Origin: Canibacter sp052085365
GTDB lineage: Bacteria; Actinomycetota; Actinomycetes; Actinomycetales; Microbacteriaceae
Length of the DNA: 64,000 bases
Assembly (NCBI GenBank): GCA_052085365.1
Contig: JBQDFP010000003.1
Location: 66,695-130,694 of the forward strand
Direction of reading: 5' to 3'
The translations under genes and the position numbers were made by a program. This document shows, in pieces, positions 62,571 to 64,000 of this stretch; the first letter of the stretch is position 1; each line of letters opens with the position of its first letter. The notes beneath the pieces were generated by a model. The model searched no databases. It was given only the letters and a program-made list of their open reading frames with translations, and had not been told where the DNA came from.

Positions 62571-63109
62571 GCAAGGAAACTGAGGCCGCACTGTCAGTTC
62601 GGCTATCGAAGCTTGCTGCCGATCTGGGGCCACACCCTTCGGATGAAGATTCCATTCAATCGCCGGAGGCCATCCTCCGGTCCGTAGCTGTTTTTGGTGA
62701 GATTGCCCGTGTATCCACGCAACTTCAATCGCAGGCGGTAGCGACAGCTCAAGATTCTGGATTGAGTTGGGCGAAGATCGGTAAAGCGCTGGGAACTTCT
62801 CGCCAAGCTGCCCAGCAGCGCTTCGACATCCGCCGAACCGAAGCAATCCAAGCGACAGAAACTATACGAATCATGGGGCCCGTTTCACGCAGCGAAGAAG
62901 TGGAACAGATCAATGCGGCGGGAAAACAAGGCTGGAAACTGATTCGCTCGCTACACGGAGAACATGCGCTCGAGCTCGACGACGACTTATGGGAAGTCAC
63001 ACGAGTTTCGATCTTTTCGTTGCGCTCTTTGCCCGCTGCAAGTGACGGATGGGAAGCAGCCGCGACCCGATTCCCTGATTGTTTCTACGTTCGCAAGATA
63101 CTCAAGTGA
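62567..63109 (+). CDS. HTH protein with SRQAA-type motif
   Basis: This 180-residue protein contains a helix-turn-helix-like segment at about 60-85: AQDSGLSWAKIGKALGTSRQ followed by AAQQRF. Similar WAxIGxALGxSRQAA motifs occur in many actinobacterial proteins. The N-terminal part (about 1-55) is helical, and the C-terminal part (about 105-180) has an alpha/beta pattern not recognised. GTG 62567 overlaps the previous stop; GGAAGAG lies just before. It could bind the twin operators of its own operon (inference). Confidence 0.75.
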   Translation: MSKETEAALSVRLSKLAADLGPHPSDEDSIQSPEAILRSVAVFGEIARVSTQLQSQAVATAQDSGLSWAKIGKALGTSRQAAQQRFDIRRTEAIQATETIRIMGPVSRSEEVEQINAAGKQGWKLIRSLHGEHALELDDDLWEVTRVSIFSLRSLPAASDGWEAAATRFPDCFYVRKILK

Positions 63110-63255
63110 GCAACGGGCTCGTGCTACCCGCGGCTGTTCTGCAAGCGTTCCCTAAGGGACCGGCTTACGGTCAAAGCAATTCCCAGATTGCGTCCATGAC
63201 AGAACTGTTGCTCTCGAATGATCGTGTTGAACTGGTTACCTCTTCGCATAGCTAG
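63106..63255 (+). CDS. 49-residue hypothetical protein
   Basis: GTG 63106 overlaps the HTH gene's stop as GTGA, repeating the junction used 540 nt earlier. The frame is open to TAG 63253-63255 and encodes 49 residues beginning MSNGLVLPAAVLQAFPKG and including SQIASMTELLLSNDRVELVT. The composition is balanced, with no low-complexity runs. No family is recognised, and no ribosome site is visible, so expression would depend on coupling to the HTH gene. It could also be a chance frame, hence the moderate confidence. Confidence 0.5.
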   Translation: MSNGLVLPAAVLQAFPKGPAYGQSNSQIASMTELLLSNDRVELVTSSHS

Positions 63256-63262
63256 TGGCTGC

Positions 63263-63268
63263 TATGGT
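63263..63268 (+). promoter_or_regulatory. Leaderless -10 element for the 63276 gene
   Basis: TATGGT lies 7 nt before ATG 63276, the same hexamer and spacing as before DUF3499. Confidence 0.5.
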
Positions 63269-63275
63269 GAATTTT

Positions 63276-63821
63276 ATGAGCGAACCAGCGCTACACTCAG
63301 CAGTTCTTAGGAAGCGTGCAAGAACTTCAAGAACTCTTCGTGCCGTTTTTGCATTCATCATCGTCGCATTGTTCGGTCTCGGTTATGTCTCAGAGATTAC
63401 GGGTAGCGGCACCGGCCTATTCAACATTTCAACTGTCATCGGCCTCAGCGCGATATCACTGCTTTTGATTGCGCTTCTATTTACCTGGAGTCAGGTAATC
63501 GTGTACTCCAACGGGATCGAACTTCGCTGGTTTCCGCTGTACAGAAAGTTCTTGAGCTTCGATGAGATCGGCGAAGTCAAAGTTGTGGCTCTCCCCGCAA
63601 TACGCTTCGGAGTCGGTCTCAGGTTCTACGGTGGCGGAGACATGGGGCTCATCGGACGGGGAGGTTACGGCGTATACGTGCCGCTGACGAAAGTAGGCGG
63701 TTACTACGTAAGCGTTGGAGATGAGGAGGACGCGAGTGCGGTCGCTCAAGCGATTTCCGCATTGTCAAATGTAACTGCACCATCTCGCGCTATCCATACT
63801 GACAAAGAGCCAACTACTTGA
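63276..63821 (+). CDS. Membrane protein with PH-like soluble domain
   Basis: This 181-residue protein has a basic N-terminus, two hydrophobic helices (about 22-42 and 50-72) and a soluble domain. The latter begins VIVYSNGIELRWFPLYRKFL and FDEIGEVKVVAL, which resembles a bacterial PH (bPH) or PF02893-like fold; the next segment is Gly/Tyr-rich (GLRFYGGGDMGLIGRGGYGV). ATG 63276 is chosen over 63255 by the -10 hexamer and because the upstream residues overlap the preceding frame. Function is unknown. It has its own promoter, so it is not strictly in the preceding operon. Confidence 0.7.
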   Translation: MSEPALHSAVLRKRARTSRTLRAVFAFIIVALFGLGYVSEITGSGTGLFNISTVIGLSAISLLLIALLFTWSQVIVYSNGIELRWFPLYRKFLSFDEIGEVKVVALPAIRFGVGLRFYGGGDMGLIGRGGYGVYVPLTKVGGYYVSVGDEEDASAVAQAISALSNVTAPSRAIHTDKEPTT

Positions 63822-63964
63822 CCCTAGAGGTAGCCCACTCATGCACCCGGTAAAATAGTTCGCATTTAGCGGCCTATCTTACTCAGAGCTGCTAGTTATC
63901 GCCCACTGAGGAGCTGTCCCGCTCAGCGTTCCCCATACGGGACGTCGGTAGTTGTCAAGTCAAA

Positions 63965-63978
63965 TGAGACGTCTCATG
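63965..63978. repeat. 14-bp perfect palindrome near the window end
   Basis: ATGAGACGTCTCAT is a perfect palindrome in the final 179 bp, which otherwise hold no visible gene. It might be an operator or the tip of a mobile element that continues past the window. Confidence 0.5.
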
Positions 63979-64000
63979 CCTTCTGAAGACTGGTTTCCTG

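Noticed and set aside
1..64000. CRISPR arrays, prophage structural genes, rRNA
   Set aside because: No regularly spaced repeats, phage structural genes or rRNA segments were seen on reading the window.

Overview
The window reads as a chromosomal segment of an actinobacterium, most likely a Micrococcales member (Microbacteriaceae-like; family-level placement is inference). The signs are mtrA-mtrB-lpqB, a WhiB2-type protein, DUF3499, long-form HPF, a SecA1-type SecA without a C-terminal zinc motif, a bacterial XPB-type helicase, LpdA, and galactofuranose genes (glf, glfT2). Much of it is collinear in content with the Mycobacterium tuberculosis Rv3240c-Rv3319 neighbourhood (secA1, hpf, comF, lpqB, mtrB, mtrA, DUF3499, Rv3259-type protein, whiB2, manC-type gene, lpdA, deoD, pmmB, sdhCDAB), but rearranged. 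No mycolate genes are visible. At least a dozen genes start 6-8 nt downstream of a TANNNT -10-like hexamer with no proper Shine-Dalgarno, so leaderless transcription appears common here.

Layout. 1-6.96 kb: 3' part of an XPB helicase, an LPXTG-type wall protein, a two-component pair, a cupredoxin lipoprotein and lpdA. 7.0-15.2 kb: a fumarate reductase/aspartate oxidase-like flavoprotein, purine nucleoside phosphorylase, GNAT, a DAO-type FAD oxidoreductase, a phosphohexomutase, NnrD and DUF1684. 15.4-19.4 kb: a permease / HyuA-like / DUF917 operon. 19.4-31.9 kb: MFS and BrkB membrane proteins, sdhCDAB, manC, an aldo-keto reductase, ccsB, a YdcZ-type transporter, a glutaryl-CoA dehydrogenase-like enzyme, tRNA-Thr and a DsbA-like protein. 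32.0-46.5 kb: secA, hpf, comF, lpqB-mtrB-mtrA, the Rv3259-like protein, DUF3499, DUF5719, a giant membrane glycosyltransferase and whiB2. 46.8-54.6 kb: envelope glycan locus (O-antigen ligase, glfT2, glf, a LicD-methyltransferase fusion, a second GT2), with a 10-N assembly gap at 50295-50304 that appears false. 54.6-56.6 kb: DUF4190, tRNA-Cys and an aspartate dehydrogenase-like gene.

56.6-64.0 kb is the accessory region. It holds a Fic remnant and a three-gene recombinase module: an intact tyrosine recombinase, a small XRE protein, and a large protein with twelve CXXC knuckles plus a degenerate recombinase domain. The sizes recall Tn554 TnpA/TnpC/TnpB. The third gene is broken by an IS701-family element with a CTAG target duplication and by a +1 frameshift. 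Next comes a compact operon (two-helix membrane protein, HTH protein, 49-aa protein) with consecutive GTGA overlaps and a promoter covered by two dyads sharing the core GTCAA-N7-TTGAC, then a membrane protein with a PH-like soluble domain.

The best candidates for undescribed biology are the zinc-ribbon recombinase module, the twin-operator micro-operon at 62.3-63.3 kb, and the LicD-methyltransferase fusion inside the galactofuranose locus.
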